Shown here piece after piece: positions 52,784 to 62,171 of a stretch of 64,000 bases of DNA (positions are counted from its first letter, which is position 1; the number at the start of each line of letters is the position of its first letter). Source of the stretch: an uncultured Lachnospiraceae bacterium (GTDB lineage: Bacteria > Bacillota > Clostridia > Lachnospirales > Lachnospiraceae). A program made the translations under genes and the position numbers. The notes under the pieces were generated by a model, which had not been told where the DNA came from, ran no database searches, and saw only the letters and a list, made by a program, of their open reading frames with translations. Where the stretch lies: the NCBI GenBank assembly GCA_910578555.1, contig CAJTPS010000012.1, positions 1 to 64,000 on the forward strand. The letters are read 5' to 3'.

Positions 52784-53569
52784 ATGGCGATTCCTGTAAA
52801 GCTGGAGGTGTTTGAAGGCCCTTTAGATCTGCTTCTGCACCTGATTGATAAGAATAAAGTTGATATTTATGATATTCCGATTGTGGAAATCACGGAGCAG
52901 TATCTGGATTATATCAAACAGATGCCGACAGAAGACATGAACGTAGTGAGCGAGTTCCTTGTTATGGCAGCTACGCTGATCGACATCAAGTGCAGGATGC
53001 TGCTGCCAAAGGAAGTGAATGAAGAGGGAGAAGAGGAAGATCCGAGAGCAGAACTGGTTGAGAAGCTGCTGGAATACAAGATGTGCAAATATATGTCGTA
53101 TGAACTGCGCGACAGGATGGTGGATGCGGAGAGAAGTCTGTACAAGCGTCCGACGCTTCCGAAGGAAGTTGCCGATTACAGACAGCCGGTGGATTATGAG
53201 GAACTGATCGGAGATATGACGCTGCAGAAGCTGCATGAGATATTCAAGCAGATCATGAGACGACAGGAGGACAAGATCGATCCGGTTAGAAGTACCTTCG
53301 GCAATATTGAGAAGGACGAGATTGACATGGATTTAAAGACCACTTTTGTGGAGGCGTATGTGCGCAGCCATAAGACATTCAGCTTCCGGAGGCTTCTGGA
53401 AAAACAAAGCAGCAAGATGGAAGTGATCGTTACGTTTCTGGTTATCCTGGAGATGATCAAAACGGGCAGGATCGGTATAGAGCAGGAAGACACATTTTCT
53501 GATATTATCATTACAACGAAGGACTTAAGTGATACCGCGCCGATGCAGCTTACGTCGGTTGCGGAGTAG
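52784..53569 (+). CDS. scpA: Segregation and condensation protein ScpA
   Basis: 261 residues. The N-terminal FEGPLDLLLHLIDKNKVDIYDIPI and IADIKCRMLLPKE-like helix (IDIKCRMLLPKE) and C-terminal winged helix (FLVILEMIKTGRIGIEQEDTFSDI) are the kleisin pattern. It bridges the SMC heads in the chromosome condensation complex with ScpB, encoded 32 bases downstream. Confidence 0.96.
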   Translation: MAIPVKLEVFEGPLDLLLHLIDKNKVDIYDIPIVEITEQYLDYIKQMPTEDMNVVSEFLVMAATLIDIKCRMLLPKEVNEEGEEEDPRAELVEKLLEYKMCKYMSYELRDRMVDAERSLYKRPTLPKEVADYRQPVDYEELIGDMTLQKLHEIFKQIMRRQEDKIDPVRSTFGNIEKDEIDMDLKTTFVEAYVRSHKTFSFRRLLEKQSSKMEVIVTFLVILEMIKTGRIGIEQEDTFSDIIITTKDLSDTAPMQLTSVAE

Positions 53570-53601
53570 AGGGAAAAGCTGCGCAGAAATGAGGAAGAAA
53601 G

Positions 53602-54171
53602 ATGGAAAGAGCAAAGGCGAAAGCGGTATTGGAGGCAATTCTTTTTACAATGGGAGATTCGGTCAGCATAGACAATCTCGCAGCGGTGATTGAGGAAGAT
53701 AAGAAGAAGACGCAGGAGATTCTGGAGGAGATGGCGCAGGATTACAGCGCGCAGGACCGGGGGATCGGACTGACGACGCTGGACAATGCCGTGCAGATGT
53801 GCACGAAAGGGGAACTGTATGAGTACCTCATCAAGATCGCCAAGGCGCCGAAGAAATTTGTGCTGACGGACACGCTCTTAGAGACGCTTTCCATCATCGC
53901 CTATAAACAGCCGGTTACCAGACTGGAGATAGAGAAAGTCAGAGGCGTTAGCTGCGACCACGCAGTGAATAAACTGCTGGAGTATGATCTGATTACGGAA
54001 GTCGGCAGGCTGGATGCGCCGGGCAGACCGCTTTTGTTTGGTACGACGGAACAGTTCTTACGGAGCTTCGGCGTGAAGTCGTTAGAGGATCTACCGGAGC
54101 TGAATGCGGTGCAGATCGAGGAGTTTAAGCAGCAGGCGGAATCGGAGGTACAGCTGCAGCTGGATATCTGA
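53602..54171 (+). CDS. scpB: Segregation and condensation protein ScpB
   Basis: 189 residues. Two winged-helix domains with the ScpB signature LSIIAYKQPVTRLEIEKVRGV and LITEVGRLDAPGRPLLFGTT. It binds ScpA and completes the SMC-ScpAB condensin. Standard scpA-scpB order. Confidence 0.96.
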   Translation: MERAKAKAVLEAILFTMGDSVSIDNLAAVIEEDKKKTQEILEEMAQDYSAQDRGIGLTTLDNAVQMCTKGELYEYLIKIAKAPKKFVLTDTLLETLSIIAYKQPVTRLEIEKVRGVSCDHAVNKLLEYDLITEVGRLDAPGRPLLFGTTEQFLRSFGVKSLEDLPELNAVQIEEFKQQAESEVQLQLDI

Positions 54172-54180
54172 TATTTTCCT

Positions 54181-54207
54181 TAAGAAAAAGCGTTTGAGAG
54201 CCGATAT
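54181..54207 (+). promoter_or_regulatory. Sigma-D (flagellar) promoter for the flagellin-like gene
   Basis: TAAG, 15 bases, GCCGATAT, in the same CCTTAAGAAAAA context as at 13113. It lies 95 bases before the flagellin-like start codon. Confidence 0.75.
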
Positions 54208-54301
54208 ACATATTATAGCTATAAATTCTTATATTTTCTTTATTTTTCAACACGGAACTGACGACAGCAAGACCCCGGATATGGTCGGGGAGGGGCAAAA
54301 T

Positions 54302-55132
54302 ATGCTTTCTGTAATGACCAATACGCAGGCTTGGAATGATGCCGGACAGTTTGGTAGAGTTTCCAGGTCGAACAATAAACATACGGAAAAGTTATCGTCC
54401 GGTTACAAGATCAACAGGTCGGCTGACGATGCGGCCGGTCTGGCGATTTCCGAACGTATGCGCAGACAGATCCGCGGACTGACACAGGCGGCGGCTAACG
54501 CGCAGGACGGCATTTCAATGGTGCAGACTGCGTAGGGCGCTTTAAACGAAGTGCATGATATGCTGCATCGGGCCGGTGAACTTTCGGTGAAGGCGGCGAC
54601 GGGAACACTGACAGATGATGACAGGGCGTTGATCGATCTGGAAGTACAGCAGATCAAGGATGAGATCGACAGTACGGCGAAGTCTACGGTTTTTAATGAA
54701 ATCAGACTGTTTCCTGATGATGGAATCAGGATGTCATCGATGCAGGCGGATATATATTATTATGATTTGACATACAATCCGGCGGACGGGACGTTTTCTG
54801 TTGTGTCGGCTGAAAATCGTGCAATGAGTGCAGGAGGCGTGACAGGGCGGGCGGCGGTTAATCCGACACAACAGGGCGGCGCGCTGGCGGATCTGATCGC
54901 GGCGGAAATGATACCGAAGGCGGCAGAACAGATCATGAATGCCTTCCCGGCGATCAAGGCTGATATCGGTAATATAACATTGAACATCGCGGTGAAAGTA
55001 CAGGGAATAGACGGACGGGACGGAACGCTGGCACAGGCATATTTCAGATATAAGACAAACGGCGGCAGACCTACGGTGCAGGAACTCTATGTTGACAATC
55101 AGGACTTTGCGATTTACAGAGCAGAATCATGA
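54302..55132 (+). pseudogene. Flagellin-like gene with in-frame TAG and non-flagellin C-terminus
   Basis: ATG 54302 follows GGGGAGGGGCAAAAT. The first 77 codons encode a flagellin N-terminal domain (TEKLSSGYKINRSADDAAGL, MRRQIRGLTQAAANAQDGIS). TAG at 54533-54535 then stands where flagellins have GAG (MVQTA-E-GALNEVHDML), and the same frame continues for 199 codons to 55132. After GALNEVHDMLHRAGELSVKAATG and STVFNEIRLFPDDG the flagellin pattern stops. The last 130 residues (ADIYYYDLTYNPADG..., RYKTNGGRPTVQELYVDNQDF) match no flagellin C-terminal domain. It is probably a decaying chimera; readthrough or a sequencing error are alternatives. Confidence 0.75.
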
Positions 55133-55230
55133 AGGCCGGCTGGAGCGGCATGGCGGCGGAGCCGGTGGAAAAGGCGCATATGAAGACAGGATATGCATAT
55201 ATATTAACGAAGAAGTATGAAGGTTAACAT

Positions 55231-56514
55231 ATGCGTATCTTTTCAGAGAACAGGAAATTAATGAAAGAAGGTATATTATGCAGGGTGGCAGCCGGTGTGA
55301 CGGCGGCTGCCTTGTTTTGCTGTCCGGGTGTGCCGGTCAGTGCGCAAAATAACGCGGATGTCCCGCGGGAGAGCAGTGAGCAGGAAGCAGATCTGCAGCT
55401 TTATGCACAGGCGGCGGTTCTGATGGATGCGGACTCGGGACGGGTGCTGTACGGCAAAAATGAAAAGGATATTCTGCCGATGGCAAGCACAACAAAGATC
55501 ATGACGTGCATTCTGGCATTAGAGTACGGCAATCTGGAAGAGATTGTGGAAGCCTCTTCCTATGCGGCAAGCATGCCGAAAGTGAAACTGTATGTGAAGC
55601 AGGGAGAGCGATTCCGGCTGGGTGATCTTCTCTATTCGCTCATGCTGGAATCCCATAACGATTCGGCTGTGGTGATCGCGGAGGCCGTGGGCGGAAGCGT
55701 GGAAGAGTTTGCGTCGATGATGAACCAGAAGGCAAGGGACATCGGCTGCTACGACACATACTTTATCACGCCGAACGGACTGGATGCGACGGTCAATGAC
55801 AGCGGCAGGGTACACTCTACCACAGCAGCGGATCTTGCGAGAATCATGGCATACTGCGTGACGGATTCGCCGGCCAGAGAGCAGTTTCTCGAGATTACGC
55901 AGACACTGGGGTATGATTTTACCGATGCGGACGGGAAGCGGAGTTTTCACTGTAACAATCATAATGCCTTCCTGGGAATGATGAAAGAGGCGATCTCCGG
56001 CAAAACGGGATTTACGAATAATGCCGGTTACTGTTATGTGGGTGCGGTGGAGAGTGAGGGGCGGATCTTTACGGTAGCGCTGCTTGCGTGCGGATGGCCG
56101 AACAACAGGACTTATAAGTGGAGCGATATGAAGAAGCTGACGGCTTACGGGATGGAGCGCTATCTGTACAGAGATATTTATGAACCGCAGAAATTCCGGA
56201 ATATACGGGTGCAAAACGGAATTGACGGTGCGGACGGCAAACCTTATGGGGAAGTGTATGTGGCGGTGGGGCTGCAGGATGGAGGAGAGCACAGTATTTC
56301 ATACCTGTTGTGCGAGGATGATGAGATCGAGGTCCGGACGAAGATCGCAGATACGCTGCAGGCGCCGGTCGCGAAGCGGGAACAGATTGGATCGGTCAGC
56401 TATTACCTGAACGGTACGCTGATTAAACAGTACCCTGTCGTCACGGAAGCGGCGGTGGAAGAGCGCACCTACAGACGGATCTGTACCTATCTTTTAGACG
56501 TTTTTTTACTGTAG
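55231..56514 (+). CDS. D-alanyl-D-alanine carboxypeptidase family protein (second copy)
   Basis: 427 residues. A signal peptide ends near VPVSAQ (about residue 36). Motifs are SxxK in MASTTKIM, SHN in LMLESHNDSAV (the SxN element), and KTG in ISGKTGFTNNAG. It is of the DacF/SpoVD-neighbour class A LMW-PBP type and is more divergent than the copy at 50507. The C-terminal membrane anchor is short (TYLLDVFLL). It removes D-Ala from peptidoglycan; sporulation or vegetative role is not evident from context. Confidence 0.9.
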   Translation: MRIFSENRKLMKEGILCRVAAGVTAAALFCCPGVPVSAQNNADVPRESSEQEADLQLYAQAAVLMDADSGRVLYGKNEKDILPMASTTKIMTCILALEYGNLEEIVEASSYAASMPKVKLYVKQGERFRLGDLLYSLMLESHNDSAVVIAEAVGGSVEEFASMMNQKARDIGCYDTYFITPNGLDATVNDSGRVHSTTAADLARIMAYCVTDSPAREQFLEITQTLGYDFTDADGKRSFHCNNHNAFLGMMKEAISGKTGFTNNAGYCYVGAVESEGRIFTVALLACGWPNNRTYKWSDMKKLTAYGMERYLYRDIYEPQKFRNIRVQNGIDGADGKPYGEVYVAVGLQDGGEHSISYLLCEDDEIEVRTKIADTLQAPVAKREQIGSVSYYLNGTLIKQYPVVTEAAVEERTYRRICTYLLDVFLL

Positions 56515-56587
56515 TATTTTCCTTAACATTTTTTTGGCGCGTTTCATGAAAATTTTTGGAAAATGTGCTGGTCGAGTTGCAGAATCT

Positions 56588-56597
56588 ATGGTATACT
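56588..56597 (+). promoter_or_regulatory. Extended -10 promoter for the decarboxylase operon
   Basis: TGGTATACT gives a TGN-extended -10 with TATACT at 56592-56597. The -35 region at 17 bases upstream is weak. It lies 70 bases before the first gene of the operon. Confidence 0.5.
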
Positions 56598-56668
56598 ACG
56601 TTCGTGTGCTATGCACACAATGATAATGTTCTAATTATTTATTATTATGATAAATGGAGGGCTGAAAA

Positions 56669-58096
56669 ATGAGTACTACTTCTCAAGCGAGTCAAAGAAT
56701 CAATGCTTTGCTCGATGAAAACAGTTTCGTTGAGATCGGTGCGCTTGTAACGGCAAGAGCAACGGATTTCAATCTGAAACAGGCGGAAACTCCTTCGGAC
56801 GGCGTTGTGACCGGCTATGGAGTGATCGACGGTAATCTTGTGTATGTGTATAGTCAGGACGCGTCCGTTTTAAACGGTACGGTCGGCGAGATGCATGCTA
56901 AGAAAATTGCAAACCTCTATGATCTGGCGCTGAAGACAGGTGCACCTGTGATCGGGCTGATCGATTCTGCCGGACTTAGACTGCAGGAGGCAACGGATGC
57001 TTTGAACGGTTTTGGTGAGATTTATATGAAGCAGGCGCTTGCTTCCGGCGTGATTCCGCAGATCACGGCTGTTTTCGGCAGCTGCGGCGGCGGACTTGCC
57101 CTGATTCCTGCGATGACCGATTTTGCTTTTATGGAAGAGAAAAAGGCAAAATTATTCGTGAATTCACCCAATGCGTTAGAGGGCAATGAGATCTCCAGAT
57201 GTGACACATCCTCTGCCGCATTCCAGAGTGAAGAGACCGGCATGGTAGATGCGGTCGGCGACGAGGCATCCATTATGGCGCAGATCAGACAGCTTGTATC
57301 CATGCTGCCTGCCAATAATGCAGAGATCGCAGTCGGTGACTGTACAGATGACCTGAACAGGGCATGCGCGCAGATCGTGAACTGCGTGGGCGACACATCC
57401 ATCGCTTTGTCCCAGATTGCGGATGACGGTATATTTGTGGAAGTGAAGCAGAATTATGCGAAAGACATGGTTGCAGGTTTCATCAGATTAAACGGTGCGA
57501 CCATCGGTGCAGTTGCCAACCGTACAGAAGTATATAACGCTGACGGTGAAGTGACTGATAAATTTGATGCGGCATTGTCCGTAAGAGGAGCGGAGAAAGC
57601 GGCAGGGTTTGTCAACTTCTGCGATGCTTTTGATATTCCGGTTCTGTCTCTGACAAACGTTGCAGGATTCGCGGCGACCAAATGTTCTGAGAGTAGAATT
57701 GCGAAAGCGGTAGGGAAACTTACATATGCTTTTGCAAATGCAACGGTTCCGAAAGTGAACGTGATCATTGGCAAGGCATACGGAAGCGCTTATGTGGCAA
57801 TGAACTCTAAAGCGATCGGTGCGGATATTACGATTGCATGGCCTGAAGCCGAGATCGGTATGATGGATGCGAACCTTGCGGCCAAGATCATCTGTGACGG
57901 ACAAGGCTCCGAGGCAATCGATGCGTGTGCAAAAGAGTATGCGGCACTCCAGAATAACGTGACAAGTGCAGCGAAGAGAGGATATGTAGACCAGATCGTA
58001 GAGCCTGTCGATACGAGAAAGTATGTGATCGGCGCTTTCGAGATGTTAGCGACTAAGAGTGAAGGCCGTCCGGATAGAAAACACGGTACAGTTTAG
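56669..58096 (+). CDS. mmdA: Acyl-CoA carboxyltransferase subunit (methylmalonyl-CoA decarboxylase alpha / transcarboxylase 12S type)
   Basis: 475 residues. It has the two crotonase-like halves of biotin-dependent carboxyltransferases: VGEMHAKKIANLYDLALKTG, IDSAGLRLQEATDAL, GSCGGGLALIPAMTD in the first, and DIPVLSLTNVAGFAATKCSE, GKAYGSAYVAMNSKAIGAD, WPEAEIGMMDANLA in the second. It moves CO2 between an acyl-CoA (methylmalonyl- or malonyl-like) and carboxybiotin. It begins the five-gene operon. It is shorter than the 510-residue MmdA of Veillonella; the exact acyl-CoA is not certain. Confidence 0.85.
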   Translation: MSTTSQASQRINALLDENSFVEIGALVTARATDFNLKQAETPSDGVVTGYGVIDGNLVYVYSQDASVLNGTVGEMHAKKIANLYDLALKTGAPVIGLIDSAGLRLQEATDALNGFGEIYMKQALASGVIPQITAVFGSCGGGLALIPAMTDFAFMEEKKAKLFVNSPNALEGNEISRCDTSSAAFQSEETGMVDAVGDEASIMAQIRQLVSMLPANNAEIAVGDCTDDLNRACAQIVNCVGDTSIALSQIADDGIFVEVKQNYAKDMVAGFIRLNGATIGAVANRTEVYNADGEVTDKFDAALSVRGAEKAAGFVNFCDAFDIPVLSLTNVAGFAATKCSESRIAKAVGKLTYAFANATVPKVNVIIGKAYGSAYVAMNSKAIGADITIAWPEAEIGMMDANLAAKIICDGQGSEAIDACAKEYAALQNNVTSAAKRGYVDQIVEPVDTRKYVIGAFEMLATKSEGRPDRKHGTV

Positions 58097-58113
58097 AAAG
58101 GATGATGCTTAAT

Positions 58114-58845
58114 ATGAAAAAAATATTCGCAATATTAGGTATGATTACCTGTATGATCGGCTTGTGTGCATGCGGACAGGAAACACGGCAAATGTCCGAA
58201 GAAGAGAAGAGCCTGGTTGCGCGTGATGAGGCTTTGATTCAGGATATGAACAGCGTAGTGAGTGAGGGCGCAGCGGAGCAGCTTGCAGACCAGCCGGAAA
58301 TCTATGCCGGCCTGCTTGGATGGCAGGATGCTCTGGAGGATATCGGTGAATTCGAGGGGACAAACGGCGGTACGGCGGTTGTGAACGATGAAGAAATCTA
58401 TGCTGAGATCAACGTACTCGGTTCCAGCCATAATGCGGTCGTAGAAGTGGTGTATGATCCGGCTACGGGCATGCTGGAAGCAATCACAACCAATGTGACG
58501 TATTCCCTCGGCGAAATCATGATGAAGGCGCTTATGAATACGGTCATCGGAATGGGTACCGTATTTGTTGTCTTGATTCTGATCAGTCTGATTATTTCCA
58601 GCTTTACGCTGATTTCCAAGATAGAGGGCAGGAAGAAGAAGGCAGCGGAAAATCCGGCAGGCGCGAACGTGCAGCCGGCACCTGCAGCAGTACAGCCTGC
58701 AGTACAGGAGGAACTTTCCGACGATACAGAGCTGGTGGCAGTCATCGCGGCGGCGATCGCGGCGTATGAGGGTTCCGGTTCCACAGACGGATTCGTAGTA
58801 AGATCCATCAGAAAATCTAATAAGAGCAAATGGCAGAATGCCTAA
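58114..58845 (+). CDS. OadG/MmdD-like gamma subunit, lipoprotein form
   Basis: 243 residues from ATG 58114 (AAAGGATGATG upstream). It starts with a lipoprotein signal ending in LCAC. An extracytoplasmic domain of about 110 residues precedes a membrane helix (MGTVFVVLILISLIISSFTLI), an Ala/Pro-rich linker and a conserved tail (LVAVIAAAIAAYEG...FVVRSIRKSNKSKW). The helix plus tail are the OadG pattern that anchors the carboxyltransferase to the Na+ pump. An extra lipid-anchored domain on the outside is unusual compared with the short OadG/MmdD subunits. Confidence 0.8.
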   Translation: MKKIFAILGMITCMIGLCACGQETRQMSEEEKSLVARDEALIQDMNSVVSEGAAEQLADQPEIYAGLLGWQDALEDIGEFEGTNGGTAVVNDEEIYAEINVLGSSHNAVVEVVYDPATGMLEAITTNVTYSLGEIMMKALMNTVIGMGTVFVVLILISLIISSFTLISKIEGRKKKAAENPAGANVQPAPAAVQPAVQEELSDDTELVAVIAAAIAAYEGSGSTDGFVVRSIRKSNKSKWQNA

Positions 58846-58866
58846 GAGTCATAGGAGGATATGAAG

Positions 58867-59244
58867 ATGAAAAATTATACAATCACCGTAAACGGAAGCG
58901 TATATGATGTAGTTGTGGAAGAAGGCGCTACAAGCGGCGCACCGGTTGCAGCAGCACCTGCGGCACCGAAGGCTGCTCCCAAGGCAGCACCTGCTCCAGC
59001 AGCAGCACCCGCAGCAGGCGGTGCGGCAGGCAGCGTTAAGATCGAAGCCGGCGCGGCAGGTAAGGTATTTAAGATCGAAGCAAATGTAGGTCAGGCAGTG
59101 AAGAAGGGCGATGCTGTCGTGATCGTGGAAGCTATGAAGATGGAGATTCCTGTAGTTGCTCCTCAGGATGGCACTGTAGCAAGTATTAATGTAGCTGTAG
59201 GCGATGCAGTAGAGGCAGGCGCATTACTGGCAACATTGAACTAA
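58867..59244 (+). CDS. Biotin carboxyl carrier protein (1.3S/gamma biotin subunit)
   Basis: 125 residues from ATG 58867, eight bases after AGGAGG; ATG 58861 is too close. A short N-terminal segment, an Ala/Pro linker (APKAAPKAAPAPAAAP) and a biotinyl domain with the biotinylated Lys in VEAMKME. It carries the carboxyl group between the two carboxyltransferases and the pump. Confidence 0.95.
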   Translation: MKNYTITVNGSVYDVVVEEGATSGAPVAAAPAAPKAAPKAAPAPAAAPAAGGAAGSVKIEAGAAGKVFKIEANVGQAVKKGDAVVIVEAMKMEIPVVAPQDGTVASINVAVGDAVEAGALLATLN

Positions 59245-59343
59245 TTGTGACAGTCCGGACTATGTCTGAATTGTTATGACAAAATGTCAGTGTCTGTCTT
59301 CGCGGATAGGCATCTGAGACTAAAACTACAGGAGGTTAATAAA

Positions 59344-60489
59344 ATGTATATAGTTGAGACGCTTGACAATCTGATACATCAGACCGCTTTCTTTAATCTG
59401 GAAGTGGGAAACTACATCATGATTGTCGTAGCACTTGTATTTCTATATCTGGCCATTGCCAAAGGCTTTGAACCGCTTTTGCTGGTTCCGATTGCTTTCG
59501 GTATGCTGCTCGTAAATATCTATCCGGATATTATGGCGCCATACGGAGAAGGCGGCGCCGGCGGCGGTCTGTTGTACTATTTCTACAAACTGGATGAATG
59601 GGCGATTCTGCCGTCCCTGATCTTTATGGGCGTCGGCGCCATGACAGACTTTGGTCCGCTTATCGCCAATCCGAAGAGTTTCCTGCTCGGTGCGGCAGCA
59701 CAGTTCGGTATTTTTGCAGCATATTTCGGAGCGATCTTCCTTGGCTTTAATGACAAGGCGGCAGCAGCGATTTCCATTATCGGCGGTGCAGACGGCCCGA
59801 CATCTATCTTCCTTGCAGGTAAGCTGGGACAGACTACACTGATGGGACCTATCGCCGTGGCGGCTTATTCCTATATGGCGCTGGTGCCGATTATCCAGCC
59901 GCCGATCATGAAGCTCTTTACGACAGAGAAAGAGCGGAAGATCAAGATGGGACAGCTTCGTCCTGTCAGCAAATTAGAGAAGATTCTGTTCCCTATCGTG
60001 GTAACGGTAGTCGTTTCTTTGATTCTGCCTACCACGGCGCCCCTTGTAGGTATGCTGATGTTAGGTAACCTGTTCAGAGAATCCGGCGTGGTAAGACAGT
60101 TGACAGATACTGCATCTAATGCACTCATGTACATCGTGGTTATCATCCTCGGTACTTCCGTAGGTGCGACTACCAGTGCAGAGGCATTCCTGAACTGGGA
60201 TACCATCAAAATCGTTATCTTGGGTCTGGTCGCATTTGCGTTCGGTACGGCTGCCGGTGTACTGTTCGGTAAGCTGATGTGTATTGTGACGAAGGGCAAG
60301 GTAAATCCGCTGATCGGTTCCGCAGGTGTATCTGCCGTGCCTATGGCGGCGAGAGTGTCGCAGAAAGTCGGTGCAGAGGCTGATCCTACCAATTTCCTGC
60401 TGATGCATGCCATGGGTCCCAATGTGGCAGGCGTTATCGGTACTGCGGTTGCAGCCGGTACCTTTATGGCAGTATTCGGAGTATTCTAA
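59344..60489 (+). CDS. Sodium-pumping decarboxylase beta subunit (OadB/MmdB/GcdB)
   Basis: 381 residues from ATG 59344 behind ACAGGAGGTTAATAAA. About nine to eleven membrane segments. The Asp-containing re-entrant motif SIIGGADGPTSIFLAGKLG is the Na+/H+ site of OadB. It decarboxylates carboxybiotin and exports Na+. Full length for the family. Confidence 0.95.
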   Translation: MYIVETLDNLIHQTAFFNLEVGNYIMIVVALVFLYLAIAKGFEPLLLVPIAFGMLLVNIYPDIMAPYGEGGAGGGLLYYFYKLDEWAILPSLIFMGVGAMTDFGPLIANPKSFLLGAAAQFGIFAAYFGAIFLGFNDKAAAAISIIGGADGPTSIFLAGKLGQTTLMGPIAVAAYSYMALVPIIQPPIMKLFTTEKERKIKMGQLRPVSKLEKILFPIVVTVVVSLILPTTAPLVGMLMLGNLFRESGVVRQLTDTASNALMYIVVIILGTSVGATTSAEAFLNWDTIKIVILGLVAFAFGTAAGVLFGKLMCIVTKGKVNPLIGSAGVSAVPMAARVSQKVGAEADPTNFLLMHAMGPNVAGVIGTAVAAGTFMAVFGVF

Positions 60490-60610
60490 ACCATAATGTG
60501 CAATTGCGAAATACTTTCCTGCCTGCGGAAATTGCATCAGGATTACCGCTTAGGGAAGCGTTTCACAGGTGCGTAGTGAGAATTCAAATTGAGAAAGGAA
60601 TGAAAATATA

Positions 60611-62047
60611 ATGGCAGAACAGATTAAAAAGCCGGTTGGAATCATGGAAACCGTTCTTCGTGACGCACATCAGTCTCTGATTGCGACAAGAATGCCTACC
60701 GAGAAGATGCTTCCAATCGTAGATAAAATGGATAAAGTCGGCTATCATGCAGTAGAGTGCTGGGGCGGCGCAACCTTCGATGCTTCTCTTCGTTTCCTGA
60801 AGGAAGATCCGTGGGAGAGACTGAGAAAGTTAAGAGACGGCTTTAAGAATACCAAGCTTCAGATGTTATTCAGAGGCCAGAATATTTTAGGCTACAGACC
60901 TTATGCGGATGACGTGGTGTACGCGTTTGTTGAGAAATCCATCGCAAACGGTATTGATGTTATCAGAATTTTTGACTGTCTGAACGATATCCGAAACCTT
61001 CAGGCAGCGGTAGACGCAACCAACAAGATCAAGAAGCAGGAGGGCAGAGGAGAGTCACAGATCGCGCTTTCCTACACTCTTGGAGACGCTTATACCTTAG
61101 AGTATTGGGCGGATATGGCGAAGAAGATCGAGGAGATGGGAGCTGATTCCATCTGTATCAAGGATATGGCGGGTCTGCTTGTTCCCTATCGTGCAGAGGA
61201 ACTTGTGAAGACCTTAAAGGAGAGCACAAAGCTTCCGATCCAGCTGCATACGCATTACACCTCCGGTGTAGCGTCCATGACCTATCTGAAAGCAGTGGAA
61301 GCCGGTGTGGATGTGATTGACTGTGCGATTTCTCCGTTTGCACTGGGTACTTCCCAGCCTGCAACAGAGGTTATGGTGGAGACCTTCAAGGGTACGCCTT
61401 ATGATACCGGCTATGATCAGGAGATTCTGGCACAGATTGCGGATTACTTCCGTCCTTACCGTGAGGAATGTATCGAATCCGGCCTGATGAGCACCAAGGT
61501 GCTGGGTGTTAACATCAATACACTGCGTTATCAGGTTCCCGGCGGTATGCTGTCTAATATGGTGAGCCAGCTGAAGGAGCAGAAGGCAGAGGATAAATAT
61601 CAGGATGTGCTGGAGGAGATTCCGAGAGTACGTAAGGATTGTGGTGAGCCGCCTCTGGTTACGCCTTCCTCTCAGATCGTCGGTACGCAGGCCGTATTTA
61701 ATGTACTGATGGGTGAGAGATACAAGATGGCGACAGGAGAGTTTAAGGATCTGCTCCGCGGTAACTACGGACAGACAGTTAAGCCCATGAGCCAGGAAGT
61801 GATCGACAAGGTTATCCCTGGCGAGAAGCGTTCTACCGCCCGTTCCGCCGAGGCGACCGGTCACGTGGAGCCGGAGCTTGCAGGTCTGGAAGCGGAGATG
61901 AAAGAGTGGAAACAGCAGGACGAGGACGTATTGTCCTATGCTCTGTTCCCGCAGGTTGCTACCGATTTCTTCAAGTATCGTCAGGCACAGCAGGAGAAGG
62001 TTGACATGACGCAGGCGGATACGAAGAATGGCGCGTATCCTGTTTAA
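60611..62047 (+). CDS. oadA: Oxaloacetate decarboxylase alpha / transcarboxylase 5S-type carboxyltransferase, without biotin domain
   Basis: 478 residues behind GAGAAAGGAATGAAAATATA. A TIM-barrel carboxyltransferase: ETVLRDAHQSLIATRMPTEKM (metal site), ECWGGATFDASLRFLKEDPW, RIFDCLNDIRN, CIKDMAGLLVPYRAE with the metal-bound carbamylated-type Lys, and LHTHYTSGVASM. It transfers CO2 from oxaloacetate to biotin (or back, from pyruvate). The C-terminal biotin domain of classical OadA is absent; the carrier is the separate 58867 product. That matches the 5S subunit of transcarboxylase as well as split OadA. Confidence 0.93.
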   Translation: MAEQIKKPVGIMETVLRDAHQSLIATRMPTEKMLPIVDKMDKVGYHAVECWGGATFDASLRFLKEDPWERLRKLRDGFKNTKLQMLFRGQNILGYRPYADDVVYAFVEKSIANGIDVIRIFDCLNDIRNLQAAVDATNKIKKQEGRGESQIALSYTLGDAYTLEYWADMAKKIEEMGADSICIKDMAGLLVPYRAEELVKTLKESTKLPIQLHTHYTSGVASMTYLKAVEAGVDVIDCAISPFALGTSQPATEVMVETFKGTPYDTGYDQEILAQIADYFRPYREECIESGLMSTKVLGVNINTLRYQVPGGMLSNMVSQLKEQKAEDKYQDVLEEIPRVRKDCGEPPLVTPSSQIVGTQAVFNVLMGERYKMATGEFKDLLRGNYGQTVKPMSQEVIDKVIPGEKRSTARSAEATGHVEPELAGLEAEMKEWKQQDEDVLSYALFPQVATDFFKYRQAQQEKVDMTQADTKNGAYPV

Positions 62048-62071
62048 GCACAAAGCAGAGTAGACAATAAA

Positions 62072-62114
62072 GAAAGTGATTCCGGAAGTTTACTTCCAAG
62101 GGGTCACTTTTTTT
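62072..62114 (+). terminator. Rho-independent terminator after the decarboxylase operon
   Basis: AAAGTGA...TCACTTT forms the base of a stem with an inner GGAAG/CTTCC pairing, followed by T residues. Confidence 0.85.
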
Positions 62115-62171
62115 GTGTATTTAGATGCTTAATGAAGCTAAAAAACTCTGTTTTTTCTCAGTTTCTGAGGC

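Noticed and set aside
54533..54535. TAG as a pyrrolysine codon
   Set aside because: Flagellins are not known to use pyrrolysine, the conserved residue is Glu, and no PYLIS-like element or pyl gene is seen in the window.
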